Assembly: GCF_052072235.1 (NCBI RefSeq) | Contig: NZ_CM125436.1 | Coordinates: 3,218,001-3,282,000 of the forward strand | Length of the DNA stretch: 64,000 nucleotides | Origin: Brevibacillus_D fluminis_A | Lineage (GTDB): Bacteria; Bacillota; Bacilli; Brevibacillales; Brevibacillaceae | Reading direction: 5' to 3' | Shown: piece by piece, positions 44,245 to 55,493 of the stretch | How the letters are laid out: each line of letters opens with the position of its first letter | Position numbering within the stretch: position 1 is the first letter of the stretch | Program-made: the position numbers and the translations under genes | Notes under the pieces: generated by a model | The model's database searches: none | Told to the model about the DNA's origin: nothing | What the model saw: the letters and a program-made list of their open reading frames with translations, nothing else

Positions 44245-46785
44245 TCATTCCTTCTTCTCATTCGTGTCATCGAACAGACTTGTCTGCCCTGCCGGCTCGT
44301 TTCGCGTCCCCGGTCCTGGGGCATCCGGTGCGTGGCTTTGTTCCTCGTCGTTCGGAATCGCCGCTTCCAGCAACAACGCTTTGACGCCCCCCTCGATAAC
44401 GAGCCGCCCATTGCCGCCAAGCTCCGTAAACGGTACTTTCTCTGTTTCAACCAGCGTATAGCCATGGCCGGTTCCCGCTGCATAAAGCTTTTCCGCGCCT
44501 TCCAGCTGAACCATCAGCAGCTGGTGCGGATTGTTTTTCCGTTTGCGCAGCAGCACCAGTCCTTTGCCCGCACGGCCTTGCGGAGACAATTCGCCAAGGC
44601 GGGTACGTTTGACCATCCCTTCCCGCGTGACGGCACGGATCACTTTGCCTTCGTCGCTGCCATCTACGCTGAGCAGGCTGATCACCTCGTCGCCTGCAGC
44701 GAGATTGACGCTCTTCACGCCGCTTGACGCGCGGCCGGTTGGGGAAACCTCCGCTTTGGCAAAGCGGATGATCATGCCGTCTTTCGTGGAGACGATGTAA
44801 TCGCCTGTCTCATCCGTTACTTGAACCGTCACGAACTCGTCCTCATCCGACTTCAGCTTGGCAGCCGCCAGCGCGCCGGAACGGTTCGTCGCGTATTCGG
44901 CAAGTAGTGTCTTTTTCATGAAGCCAGTGCGCGACAGATGGCAGACATACACAGGCTTGGAAAAATCGTCGACGATCGCAAGCCCGACGATCTTCTGGTG
45001 CTTTTCAAGCGGAATGATGTTGACCAAAGCCGTGCCGAGATCTTTCCACTTGGCCTCCGGTATGTCGTGCAGCAGCGTGGCGAAATATTTGCCATCCTGC
45101 GTAAAAAACAGCACCGTGTTCGAGGTGTTCGCCTCGGCAAACACCCGCACCTTGTCGCCATCCTTTACGCCGCACGTTTCAATCGTGCCGCCCATCGATT
45201 TGAAGGAGCGCGGGCTGACCCGTTTGATGTAGCCTTCGTGGGTAAAGGTGAGAATGCAATCCTCGACGTTGATTTGCATCGCCAGATCGAGCTTGATCTC
45301 CTCGATCTCGCCGCGAATTTCCGTCAAGCGCGGCTCATCGAAGCGCTTCTTGATGTCGGTCAGCTCATGCACAATCACTTGGATCAGCTTTTTCTCGCTG
45401 GCCAAAATCGCTTCCAGCTCCTTGATTTCCTTGTTCAGCGTCGCCAGCTCTTTTTCCAGCTTGACAATATCGATCCGCGTCAAGGATGCCAGCTGGATCG
45501 ACAGAATCGCATCCGCCTGCTGCTCCGTGAAGCCGTACTGCGCGACGATGTTTCTGCGCGCATCCGCACGGTCTTCCGAGGCCATGATCGTATCCACGAT
45601 TTGCCGCAAGATCGATTTGGCGCGAATCAGCCCTTCCACGATGTGCTCGCGTGTCTTCTTCTTGTCCAGATCATAGCGGGAACGGTTCGTCACCACTTCT
45701 TTTTGGTGCGTGATGTAAGCGTCCAGCAGCTGCTTGAGCCCCATCTGCTTGATCGTGCCCTCGTGGATCGCGTTCATGTTGTAGTTGTAGTAAATTTGCA
45801 GATCGGTGTTTTTGAACAAATATTGTAAAATCGCATCGGGATTCACGTCTTTACGCAAATCGATGACGATCCGAACCTTCTTCTGTTCTGCCTCTTTGCG
45901 CCCCGTTTCGTCGCGGACCGCGAGCGCCCCTTCGATTTTGCGCTCCAGCACCAGCTCGTCGATTTGCGCGACAAGGCGGGATTTGATCACGTCATACGGG
46001 ATTTCCGTAATGACGATCTTTTTCACCTTGCTCTTTTCCGGCTCCTCGATATGCGTTTTCCCCCGGATGATGAATTGGCCGCGCCCGGTTTCAAACGCTT
46101 TGCGGATGCCGGAGACGCCTTGCACGATTCCCCCCGTCGGGAAATCGGGGCCTTTGACATGCTCCATCAGCTCATCCAGCGTAATCTGCGGATTTTTCAT
46201 CTGGGCGATCGTCGCATCGATGACCTCGCCCAAATTATGCGTCGGAATATCGGTCGCGAACCCTACGGCGATACCGGAAGCGCCGTTCACCAGCAAATTC
46301 GGGAACCGGGCTGGCAAGACCGCTGGCTGCATCTCCGAGTTGTCATAGTTCGGGATGAACGTGACCGTCTCTTTGTCGATGTCGCGCAGCATCTCATTGG
46401 CGATGGCGGACAACCGCGATTCCGTATAACGCATCGCTGCAGGCGGGTCTGCGTCCAGGCTGCCGAAGTTCCCGTGGCCCTGGATGAGCACCTGGCGCAT
46501 TTTCCACCATTGCGCCATCCGCACCATCGTTTCATAAATCGCCGTATCGCCATGCGGATGGAACGTACCCATGACATAGCCGACGGTTTTGGCCGATTTG
46601 CGGTACGGTTTGTCAAACGTATTGTTCTCCTGGTACATGGCGTATAAAATTCGCCGCTGCACCGGCTTCAGGCCGTCGCGTGCATCCGGGATCGCCCGGG
46701 ACAAAATAACCAGGTTGGCGTAATCGCCAAAGCGTTTGCCCATAATCTCGGCAAAGCTTGTTTCAATGATTCGATTGGACAACAT
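44245..46785 (-). CDS. parC: DNA topoisomerase IV subunit A
   Basis: 846 residues. N-terminal breakage-reunion domain with catalytic Tyr120 in AAMRYTESR and QRDR segment HPHGDTAIYE, where Thr81 stands in the usual Ser position. The coiled coil is around 400-470 and a C-terminal beta-pinwheel lies from about 500. The full GyrA box QRRGGKG is missing, but a degenerate QGRAGKG is near the end, which supports ParC over GyrA. A charged acidic tail follows. Two bases after parE. Confidence 0.92.
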   Translation of the reverse strand: MLSNRIIETSFAEIMGKRFGDYANLVILSRAIPDARDGLKPVQRRILYAMYQENNTFDKPYRKSAKTVGYVMGTFHPHGDTAIYETMVRMAQWWKMRQVLIQGHGNFGSLDADPPAAMRYTESRLSAIANEMLRDIDKETVTFIPNYDNSEMQPAVLPARFPNLLVNGASGIAVGFATDIPTHNLGEVIDATIAQMKNPQITLDELMEHVKGPDFPTGGIVQGVSGIRKAFETGRGQFIIRGKTHIEEPEKSKVKKIVITEIPYDVIKSRLVAQIDELVLERKIEGALAVRDETGRKEAEQKKVRIVIDLRKDVNPDAILQYLFKNTDLQIYYNYNMNAIHEGTIKQMGLKQLLDAYITHQKEVVTNRSRYDLDKKKTREHIVEGLIRAKSILRQIVDTIMASEDRADARRNIVAQYGFTEQQADAILSIQLASLTRIDIVKLEKELATLNKEIKELEAILASEKKLIQVIVHELTDIKKRFDEPRLTEIRGEIEEIKLDLAMQINVEDCILTFTHEGYIKRVSPRSFKSMGGTIETCGVKDGDKVRVFAEANTSNTVLFFTQDGKYFATLLHDIPEAKWKDLGTALVNIIPLEKHQKIVGLAIVDDFSKPVYVCHLSRTGFMKKTLLAEYATNRSGALAAAKLKSDEDEFVTVQVTDETGDYIVSTKDGMIIRFAKAEVSPTGRASSGVKSVNLAAGDEVISLLSVDGSDEGKVIRAVTREGMVKRTRLGELSPQGRAGKGLVLLRKRKNNPHQLLMVQLEGAEKLYAAGTGHGYTLVETEKVPFTELGGNGRLVIEGGVKALLLEAAIPNDEEQSHAPDAPGPGTRNEPAGQTSLFDDTNEKKE

Positions 46786-46787
46786 GC

Positions 46788-48743
<1,956 letters not shown>

Positions 48744-48776
48744 CCAGTTCTCTCCTCTGTTAGTTGCACTTATACA

Positions 48777-48792
48777 GGATAAATTTTTATCC
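48777..48792. promoter_or_regulatory. Inverted repeat in the parE leader
   Basis: GGATAAA-TT-TTTATCC, a perfect 7-bp repeat between the promoter and the parE ribosome binding site. Confidence 0.4.
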
Positions 48793-48817
48793 GTCGCCTG
48801 CAGCCGCTTTTGCATAG

Positions 48818-48846
48818 ATAATAAATCAGCCACCCTGCAATGGCAA
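48818..48846 (-). promoter_or_regulatory. SigA promoter of parE-parC
   Basis: Minus strand TTGCCA, 17-base spacer, TATTAT; 75 bases before parE. Confidence 0.6.
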
Positions 48847-49062
48847 GATGGCAGACACGGTTACTCTATCATAATAGGTTTTCCATTTCGTTGTCATCTA
48901 TTTCAAAAGTGGCGCACATGCCCTGATCCTGTAAAGATTTCCGTCTATTAGTTTAGCACTTCGTTGTTCGTGTGGTCAAAGGAAAATGAGAACGAGTATT
49001 CACCAGCCAAAATCGGGAACGCTAACGATGTATTGATCCCGCACTGAGAGGAGGGCTTTTGC

Positions 49063-49437
49063 ATGATCTCTGCAACCAAACCGTTTGTCAAATTGCACAA
49101 GTATGACCAAGAGCTGGTGTCCGACATTCAAGCGCTCAATTCTTCCGGCTACGCGAAAGATGACATCTACGTGCTGAAATGGAATCCCGACAAAAATCAT
49201 TCCAACCAACGGAACAACTTCTACAAGTACAGCACCCATTTCGAAAGCGCTGTCGGGGATATTGATTCCAAAGCCCAGTTTTTTGATAATGGCGGAGAGG
49301 AACTTCGAACGAAAATGGAGCATCTCGGCTTGACCAAAGATGAGGCTTCGGCACTGTTCCGCGAGATCCAGGAGACCGATAAGACCTGCATTCTCCTCGT
49401 CCGCGACCTGAAGGACAATATCATCAAAATGTCATAG
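49063..49437 (+). CDS. General stress protein, YflT domain
   Basis: 124 residues. The pattern KPFVKLHKYDQELVSDIQAL, GYAKDDIYVL, and LGLTKDEASALFREI is that of the heat-induced YflT family (sigma-B regulon in B. subtilis). GAGGAGG precedes the ATG. I could not find a convincing sigma-B promoter in the 300-base region upstream, which otherwise holds only the parE promoter. Confidence 0.82.
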   Translation: MISATKPFVKLHKYDQELVSDIQALNSSGYAKDDIYVLKWNPDKNHSNQRNNFYKYSTHFESAVGDIDSKAQFFDNGGEELRTKMEHLGLTKDEASALFREIQETDKTCILLVRDLKDNIIKMS

Positions 49438-49453
49438 CGGCTTTTCGAAAAAA

Positions 49454-49507
49454 GAAAAAACCCGTCGGTTCCTTCGCGCAGCTGCGCAAGGGCGACGGGT
49501 TTTCTTG
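49454..49507. terminator. Bidirectional terminator
   Basis: AAACCCGTCG with inner CCTTCGCGCA pairs with TGCGCAAGG and CGACGGGTTTT, between two convergent genes. Confidence 0.9.
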
Positions 49508-49508
49508 C

Positions 49509-49826
49509 TTACTTGTCTTCTGGCTCGATCAGTTCAATATCTTCCAGAACTTCGTCCAGCTTTTCGTAAATCTCTTCTTCCTGTGCTTCATCAAGTGGAA
49601 CCAGCTCTTCTCCATCCACTTCGAAAACAAAGATATCCAGCTCTTCGTCTTCTTCCGATTCGTTATCTTCGTCAACGGAGTTGGTCAATGCAACATACTG
49701 TTTTCCTTTGTGGTCAAACAGGGCAATGACTTCAAAATCTCCCAGAAGTTCACCGTTTTCATCATCCAGGCTGATGATGTCTCCTAATTCGATGCCTTGT
49801 TTTTCTTCATTTGTCAATTGAGACAC
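49509..49826 (-). CDS. DUF1292 domain-containing protein (YrzB-like)
   Basis: 105 residues, highly acidic. ISLDDENGELLGDFEVIALFD opens the DUF1292 core and the C-terminal acidic stretch is typical. Role unknown; in B. subtilis such a gene lies with yrrL-yrrK, but that context is missing here. Confidence 0.88.
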   Translation of the reverse strand: MSQLTNEEKQGIELGDIISLDDENGELLGDFEVIALFDHKGKQYVALTNSVDEDNESEEDEELDIFVFEVDGEELVPLDEAQEEEIYEKLDEVLEDIELIEPEDK

Positions 49827-49897
49827 GTCCTTCGCAAAAAAAGTATCCTACATTTCCATCTTACTGATTTTTGGTGCAAGAAGCAAAATCTTTTCGT

Positions 49898-50722
49898 TCA
49901 GTCCGTCGGTAATTGGATTTCGACCGTAGTCCCTTTTTGCGGCGTGCTCCGTACCTGTATGTGTCCGCGGTGGTTCTCGATGATTTTGTAACTCACCATC
50001 AAGCCGAGACCTGTTCCTTTTTCCTTCGTCGTATAAAATGGTTCCCCCAATTTCGGCATGATCTCCTCGGGGACGCCCACACCGTCATCAATAAACTGGA
50101 CCACAACGCGATCATTGCCTTCGCGATTCACGGTGATCAGAAGCTCGCCACCATCCGGCATCGCTTCAATCGCGTTTTTCATAATATTCACGAATGCTTG
50201 TTTCAGTTGACTCTCCTCGCAAAGAATGAGTGGAAGTTCAGGTTCAAAATGCAAAAAAATCTGGACATTATTTAAAATCGCGTGCGTTTCAACCAGGACA
50301 ATAATATTTTGCAGAAGGTGAACCAAATTTCTGCGCTCTTTTTTGACGAGCTGCGGCTTCGCGAGCACAAGAAATTCACTGATAATGAATTCAATGCGAG
50401 AAAGCTCTGTCAGCATGATCGTAAAATAATCTTCATTTTTCGTCGCATTGGCCTGCATGAGCTGCAAAAATCCCTTAATGGAGGTGAGGGGATTGCGAAT
50501 CTCATGAGCAACGCCTGCAGCGAGCTGTCCGATCATCGAAAGCATTTCAGACTTGCGGACCATTTCTTCCGTTTTTTTGCGCTGTTTGACGGTCTGCGAC
50601 TGCTCGATCAGCTCACAATAGGTTTCGAGATCAAACACGCGCTGCCGCAAAAATCGCACTTCTTCTTCCAAAGCCATCACACGTTGGCTTGCCGGGTCTT
50701 CTGTAAGAATGACGTTACTCAC
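49898..50722 (-). CDS. Sensor histidine kinase (sporulation-kinase-like)
   Basis: 274 residues. A coiled coil (16-60) leads into HisKA with GVAHEIRNPLTSIKG (phospho-His73), then HATPase: N box IMKNAIEAMP, G1 DDGVGVP, F/G2 YTTKEKGTGLGL. The HEIRNPLTSIKGF block is typical of the Kin family feeding Spo0F, but no PAS, signal or membrane region is present, so it may be cytoplasmic. GTG 50722 has GGAGG nine bases upstream; a longer TTG start (50791) is less likely. No response regulator is adjacent. Confidence 0.85.
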   Translation of the reverse strand: MSNVILTEDPASQRVMALEEEVRFLRQRVFDLETYCELIEQSQTVKQRKKTEEMVRKSEMLSMIGQLAAGVAHEIRNPLTSIKGFLQLMQANATKNEDYFTIMLTELSRIEFIISEFLVLAKPQLVKKERRNLVHLLQNIIVLVETHAILNNVQIFLHFEPELPLILCEESQLKQAFVNIMKNAIEAMPDGGELLITVNREGNDRVVVQFIDDGVGVPEEIMPKLGEPFYTTKEKGTGLGLMVSYKIIENHRGHIQVRSTPQKGTTVEIQLPTD

Positions 50723-50827
50723 AAGTTCGTTCCTCCACCTTTCTGGTACTTGCCGCCCCTCCGCATAAAAGTCCCGAATCGTCGGATTCAATCGACTTTT
50801 TCAGCGAAAGTACGACAATTTACGCAT

Positions 50828-50851
50828 AAAAAATAGCATCACGCAGATGCT
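50828..50851 (-). terminator. Intrinsic terminator in the kinase leader
   Basis: Minus strand AGCATC-TGCGT-GATGCT followed by ATTTTTT. It overlaps the end of the small upstream ORF. Confidence 0.8.
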
Positions 50852-50946
50852 TTGCGAAAGGGATATGCACGCTTGCTGACCGGTGTCGAATTCGAACAGG
50901 TAGCGAGACGATTCCAATCAGTATGTATTCCGGACATGCTGACCAT
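50839..50946 (-). CDS. Leader ORF, 35 aa, upstream of the kinase
   Basis: ATG 50946 with AGGAGG seven bases upstream and TGA at 50839, inside the terminator hairpin. Peptide begins MVSMSGIHTDWNRLATCSN and ends in a basic PFRKASA tail; not recognised, and not of Spo0E type. It lies about 60 bases after the promoter at 51016-51044. It could be a regulatory leader peptide or an independent small gene. Confidence 0.5.
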   Translation of the reverse strand: MVSMSGIHTDWNRLATCSNSTPVSKRAYPFRKASA

Positions 50947-51015
50947 CTCTATCCCTCCTGAAATAGGACTCCTGCGCAAATGAAGAATCATCAGAAAAAA
51001 AGCTTGTTTCTCATT

Positions 51016-51044
51016 AAAATAGTATATCCAATAAAATTTGTCAA
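51016..51044 (-). promoter_or_regulatory. SigA promoter of the leader ORF/kinase unit
   Basis: Minus strand TTGACA, 17-base spacer, TATTTT in AT-rich DNA. Confidence 0.6.
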
Positions 51045-51114
51045 TATTTTACTTTTGATCGCGTCCCATTTTGTAAGAAAAAGGAACTTGTTGGCAATTT
51101 CCGTTTCCCCATGT

Positions 51115-51149
51115 AAAAAGGCAACCGCAAGTTGCTCCTTGCCGTTGCC
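51115..51149 (-). terminator. Intrinsic terminator
   Basis: Minus strand GGCAACGGCAAG, loop, CTTGCGGTTGCC, TTTTT after the 62-aa gene. Confidence 0.9.
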
Positions 51150-51157
51150 TCGCTTCT

Positions 51158-51346
51158 TTACATTTCGTCAATTTCTTCCAGAACGCCTTTTTCCATCAAA
51201 AAATCATCCTGCGCTTGCAAAATGAGCATGATTTCGTCGCGACCCACTTTTTTCCCCGCTGCCGCAAGCTTGTTCTCGATGAAACGCAGCAGCTCCTCGA
51301 AATCGAGAATCTGCACTTCCTGGTTTCCGTATTCTTTGTTGGACAC
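51158..51346 (-). CDS. Small hypothetical acidic protein, 62 aa
   Basis: GTG start at 51346 with GAGGGGG eight bases upstream. Mostly helical, with ILDFEELLRFIENKLAAAGK then DEIMLILQAQDDFLMEKG. No family recognised. It sits after the ABC permease on the same strand, by 49 bases, and may be part of that operon. Confidence 0.65.
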   Translation of the reverse strand: MSNKEYGNQEVQILDFEELLRFIENKLAAAGKKVGRDEIMLILQAQDDFLMEKGVLEEIDEM

Positions 51347-51394
51347 GATAAGTTCCCCCTCAACGTTTGGCGATTCCCCTATTTTACACAATCG

Positions 51395-52249
51395 CTAGAT
51401 TTTCTTCCAACCCCATCTTTGCTTGCGGTTCGGCCGCAGCAAATAACCGCTGACCAGGATCAGCCCGATTGACAAGGCCACGTACACCATCGAAAACGCG
51501 GCCCACGGCGGCATCGGAAATTCGCTCATCGGTCCGATCGTTTCGCCAAACAGATCGCCCATGACGACGACCGGATTTAGCATCGCCAACACTTTCAAGG
51601 CAGGAAGCTGCCATACCTCCTCAAGCGGATATTGCGCCGGCATGATCTCTCTCAGCAAGTTTCCGATGAAGAGCAGCAGCAAGCCGGTACCGACGACGAA
51701 AAAGAAGGCGATTCCGTAGGAGGTGATGGTGCTGACCCCGGTACGCTTGATGCAAGTCGAGCAAAACAGACCCAGCGAACCGAAAAACAAAATATTGACG
51801 CCGAAAAATAGCACGAGCGTCGCCAGCTGCTGCGGTGACATGCCGCCGTACAAAAACACGAAGCTGTAAAGCGGCAAGGACGACAGCACCAGCACGGAAA
51901 TAAAGGCAAGCGAGGTGACCAGCTTGCTCCAGATGATGGAGAGCGGCGACAGCTGGGTGGTGAGCAGGACATGGAGCGTCTGCCGCTCACGCTCCCCGCT
52001 GATCGTCCCTGCCGACAACGCGGGCGCAATGAAGCAAATCATGCCGTACTGCAGCCCGGCGATCAAAATGAACCATTCCCGGTTTTCGCCAGGCACCAGG
52101 CTTTTGTCCAGTTGTTCCACGTACATGAAGCCGAGCAGGATCGCGCCCATCACGAACAAATAGATGCCGAGAATCCAAAAGCTTTTTTTCGAGCGGAACC
52201 GTTCGCGCATCTCTTTGACGATCAGCGGATTGCTGAAAAAGCCATTCAT
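51395..52249 (-). CDS. ABC transporter permease (ABC-2 type)
   Basis: 284 residues, six hydrophobic segments; the N-terminus (PLIVKEMRERFRSKKSFW) and SGERERQTLHVLLTTQLSP are typical of ABC-2 exporter permeases. Its start overlaps the stop of the ATPase gene by one base. Works with that ATPase; substrate unknown. Confidence 0.88.
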   Translation of the reverse strand: MNGFFSNPLIVKEMRERFRSKKSFWILGIYLFVMGAILLGFMYVEQLDKSLVPGENREWFILIAGLQYGMICFIAPALSAGTISGERERQTLHVLLTTQLSPLSIIWSKLVTSLAFISVLVLSSLPLYSFVFLYGGMSPQQLATLVLFFGVNILFFGSLGLFCSTCIKRTGVSTITSYGIAFFFVVGTGLLLLFIGNLLREIMPAQYPLEEVWQLPALKVLAMLNPVVVMGDLFGETIGPMSEFPMPPWAAFSMVYVALSIGLILVSGYLLRPNRKQRWGWKKI

Positions 52250-53175
52250 CAGCTGCCCACTCCTTCCGTGATGGCCAGAAAGACATCTTCCAGGTTTTCT
52301 TTCGATTCGCCAAAAAACGTGACCTGGATGCCAGCCTGCACCAATGCGGTGAGCAGCTGTGCCTTATCCAGCTCGGTCCCGGTAAACTGAAAGCGGAAAT
52401 GATCGTTTTTGTTGTCCAGCCGTTTGACATAGTTCGAATCTGCCAATATGCGATGTGTCCGGGCCGTATCGCCGATCACCTTGACCATCATGACCGCGAT
52501 GCCCCGCTGTGTCAGGCTGACCTCGTCCACGGAACCGCACGCGATGAGCCGCCCTTTTTCAATGACCCCGATTTCATCGCACAGCTCCGCCAGTTCGGGC
52601 AGGATGTGCGAGCTGATCAGGATCGTCTTGCCCATCTGGCGCAGCTGCTTCAAGATTTCCCGCATCTCGATGCGGGCGCGCGGGTCCAGACCCGACGCCG
52701 GTTCATCCAAAATCAGCACATCAGGGCTGTGCACCAGACAGCGCGCAAGCCCCAGCCGCTGTTTCATCCCCCGCGACAGCGAATCTACATACGCATCCGC
52801 TTTGTTCGACAAGTTCACCAGTTCGAGCAGATCGCCGATCAGCCGTTTTCGCTGCCCGATCGGAATATGGTACGCGCCGGCGTAAAAATCAAGATACTCG
52901 GTCGCTTTCAAATTGTCATATACCCCGAAAAAGTCAGGCATATAGCCAAGCGACTGCCGCACCCGCCGCGGCTCCTTCTCCACGTCATAGCCTGCCACAT
53001 ACGCCTTTCCTTCCGTCGGCGTAAGCAAGGTGGAAAGGATCATCATCGTGGTTGATTTTCCCGCACCATTCGGGCCGATGAAGCCGAACACCTTTCCTTT
53101 CTCGATCGTCAGATTCAAATCGCGCAAGGCTTCCAGCTTCCCGTATCGTTTCGTCAAATGTTCGGTGCGAATCAT
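52249..53175 (-). CDS. ABC transporter ATP-binding protein
   Basis: 308 residues: GPNGAGKST (Walker A), LSRGMKQRLGLAR (signature), VLILDEPASGLD (Walker B) and an extended C-terminal domain like the CcmA/YhaQ group. ATG 53175 overlaps the end of the large membrane-protein gene. The tail with a ferredoxin-like strand may sense the exporter. Confidence 0.92.
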   Translation of the reverse strand: MIRTEHLTKRYGKLEALRDLNLTIEKGKVFGFIGPNGAGKSTTMMILSTLLTPTEGKAYVAGYDVEKEPRRVRQSLGYMPDFFGVYDNLKATEYLDFYAGAYHIPIGQRKRLIGDLLELVNLSNKADAYVDSLSRGMKQRLGLARCLVHSPDVLILDEPASGLDPRARIEMREILKQLRQMGKTILISSHILPELAELCDEIGVIEKGRLIACGSVDEVSLTQRGIAVMMVKVIGDTARTHRILADSNYVKRLDNKNDHFRFQFTGTELDKAQLLTALVQAGIQVTFFGESKENLEDVFLAITEGVGS

Positions 53176-53176
53176 G

Positions 53177-55432
53177 TCAGTTTTCAACCCCTTCCACTTG
53201 GAAAAATGGCTCCGGCATCGAGAGCGGCGTATTGGTGTCATTGCTGAAGCGGATCAACAGCTTGCCGTCGATCGTCAAGTAATCGTTGAGATTTTGCTCC
53301 AGCGTAAGCGGCTGATCTTTGTCAAGCTCTTCCCATTTTCCGGTTTTGGCCCGGAATATTGCTTTTTTGAACGGGTGATACACGCTCTGGTCGAACGGAA
53401 TTTCCACTTTTTCCGGTGTGAACGGAGCGCGGTTTACCGCCAGCGTGAATGTCAGACTGCCTTTTTCCAGCACCCACATGCCGTCGCGGTAGTTCACATT
53501 TCCCGCGTCTTTCGTGTCGTCGATCGGCAGCGTTCCATACGGATACACGATTCGCCCGGTGCTTGACGGCAGCAAGGTAACATTTTCATGGAACACATTC
53601 CAATAATGCGCGCGGTGCGGCTTCTCCATCTCCATGACGGGGAGCGCCGCCTGATTGATGCCCACCAGCCGGATTCCGACCTGCCCGCCGTCGGCAATCG
53701 CATCTTTCAATTCCTTGATGCGCTCCGCGTCGGTTCGTTTCTGCTGGTCGCGCCCGGCCGAGAAATCCTGTTGCGACAAATAGTTGTTTGCAAGCAAGGC
53801 ATCGACCTGTTTCGTTTCGCCCGGCTTGGCAGCGCCGAGATCGATGCGCTGCCGCCCAAGCTGGATATACAGTTCATCCATCGGATAGATCGTATGGTTG
53901 GTGACCGTCCCTTTGATCCGATTTTGTTCAATGGACAGCTTGCTTGCAAACGAGCCGATCCCCGTTTTGACACCCATCGCCGTCGCTTGCCGGATGGACA
54001 GGTAGGGGACGTTCTCATAGCGGATCATGGTGTTGTCGTTGTGATCTGCCTCGCAGATGCCGCTTGCGGTCATGCCCCCATTGCGATGGTTGCTGATCGG
54101 CACGGTTTGGAAGGCAGACATCGATCGAACGTCAAACGTTCCGCCCATCACAGCCAAAAAGGACGAGGCCGTCTGGACTTCCGCAAATTGGTCATCTGCA
54201 ATGTCGATCGTATTGACGTGAAAAGCCGTATCTGTGGAAACGATAAACGGGCGTCCTACAAGATAGACCCCCACCGTCAGCAACACAGCCGAAATCGGAA
54301 TGATCCCCCACGCCCACTCGCGTCGATCCAGTTTTTTCAACCCCCAATACAGACAAGGGGCCAGAACGATCAAATAGATTGACCAGATCAGAATGATCGT
54401 GCCAACCCACGGGGTTTTTACATCCGGAATATTTTGACTCAAGCGCAGCAATGTGCCATCGACGGCAAACTGGTAATTGGATCGCTCGAATCGCTCCAAC
54501 ACTTTGTATTTGCTGAAAACGGCGCGCCACAAATCCCTGTTGTATTGCCAGGAGGCGAATGGCTCCGCCCCGATATCGTAGTTGGCGAACAAAAGCAGCC
54601 CGTCGCCAGATTCGCGACTGATAAACAGCGGTTTGCGCGAATCATAGACCGGGAGAGAATCGACGGAAAGCGACGCCTTGCCGCTGAGCTTGCGAATTTC
54701 ATCCAACTGGGTCTGAGCGGCTGGTGCCCCCGCACCGAGACCCAGTTCGGAAGCGAAAGCCGGAATGATGCCATTGCCTTTCTCTCCCGCAAACAGGATC
54801 AGGACGCCCCCGCGCTTCACCCATTCCTTCAACGCGGCGGTCTGCTTTGCCGACAGTGCCGTATTTGGCAAATTGCCAACTGCCAGCGCATCGATATTTT
54901 TATACAGCCAGGATTCCTCCGGCAGCAACTGCGGGTTCAGCCGTTCGACCGAGTAGCGCTGCCGCTGACTTTCATCAATGCTTGAACCGGCCAAAAAGTG
55001 GAACGTATTGGAACCGCCATCCAAAACAGCAATCACATTGCTGTCTGCGTAACGGACTTGCGGCAGCTCTTTTTTCCCGACCTCTTTCCCCTCTTTCTTC
55101 ACCCGCAAATAGCCGGGACTCATCTGCTGCAGCGATTCGCCCGGAATCGTGAAGGCCAACTGTTTCGTTTCGCCCGCGCCGATTTGCATGGACTGGGACA
55201 GGACAGCCGTACCGTGACGCGCGCCTTCTTTTTCACCCAGTTCGAGCTGTCCCGCGAACGCCTCCCCATGGTTGGTCATCGTCACGATGATTTGCGTCCA
55301 TTGGGAATACTTCACGATGCCGCCAAGCGCAAGATCTACGGACAGTTCGACCTGATTCTCCGCTTTTGCGGTTGAAACAGGCAGCACTGTGATGAGTATG
55401 AGCGCGACCAGCATCCATTTCCAAATCCTCAA
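53177..55432 (-). CDS. Large secreted/membrane protein of unknown function
   Basis: 751 residues. Signal peptide (MRIWKWMLVALILITVLPVSTAKA). The 25-340 region is beta-rich, with a type-1 glutamine amidotransferase-like patch (WVKRGGVLILFAG near 210-222). Two transmembrane segments lie at about 345-365 and 376-396, then a long extracytoplasmic C-terminal half. It resembles the uncharacterised membrane partners found beside ABC exporters in Bacilli. TTG start with a GGGGAG site. Probably a partner of the ABC pair. Confidence 0.75.
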   Translation of the reverse strand: MRIWKWMLVALILITVLPVSTAKAENQVELSVDLALGGIVKYSQWTQIIVTMTNHGEAFAGQLELGEKEGARHGTAVLSQSMQIGAGETKQLAFTIPGESLQQMSPGYLRVKKEGKEVGKKELPQVRYADSNVIAVLDGGSNTFHFLAGSSIDESQRQRYSVERLNPQLLPEESWLYKNIDALAVGNLPNTALSAKQTAALKEWVKRGGVLILFAGEKGNGIIPAFASELGLGAGAPAAQTQLDEIRKLSGKASLSVDSLPVYDSRKPLFISRESGDGLLLFANYDIGAEPFASWQYNRDLWRAVFSKYKVLERFERSNYQFAVDGTLLRLSQNIPDVKTPWVGTIILIWSIYLIVLAPCLYWGLKKLDRREWAWGIIPISAVLLTVGVYLVGRPFIVSTDTAFHVNTIDIADDQFAEVQTASSFLAVMGGTFDVRSMSAFQTVPISNHRNGGMTASGICEADHNDNTMIRYENVPYLSIRQATAMGVKTGIGSFASKLSIEQNRIKGTVTNHTIYPMDELYIQLGRQRIDLGAAKPGETKQVDALLANNYLSQQDFSAGRDQQKRTDAERIKELKDAIADGGQVGIRLVGINQAALPVMEMEKPHRAHYWNVFHENVTLLPSSTGRIVYPYGTLPIDDTKDAGNVNYRDGMWVLEKGSLTFTLAVNRAPFTPEKVEIPFDQSVYHPFKKAIFRAKTGKWEELDKDQPLTLEQNLNDYLTIDGKLLIRFSNDTNTPLSMPEPFFQVEGVEN

Positions 55433-55493
55433 CCCTCTCTCCCCCTTCGCGTCTGTTGACGCGGCCTTAAGCCTGGCTCGTGCGGTCGAGCCT

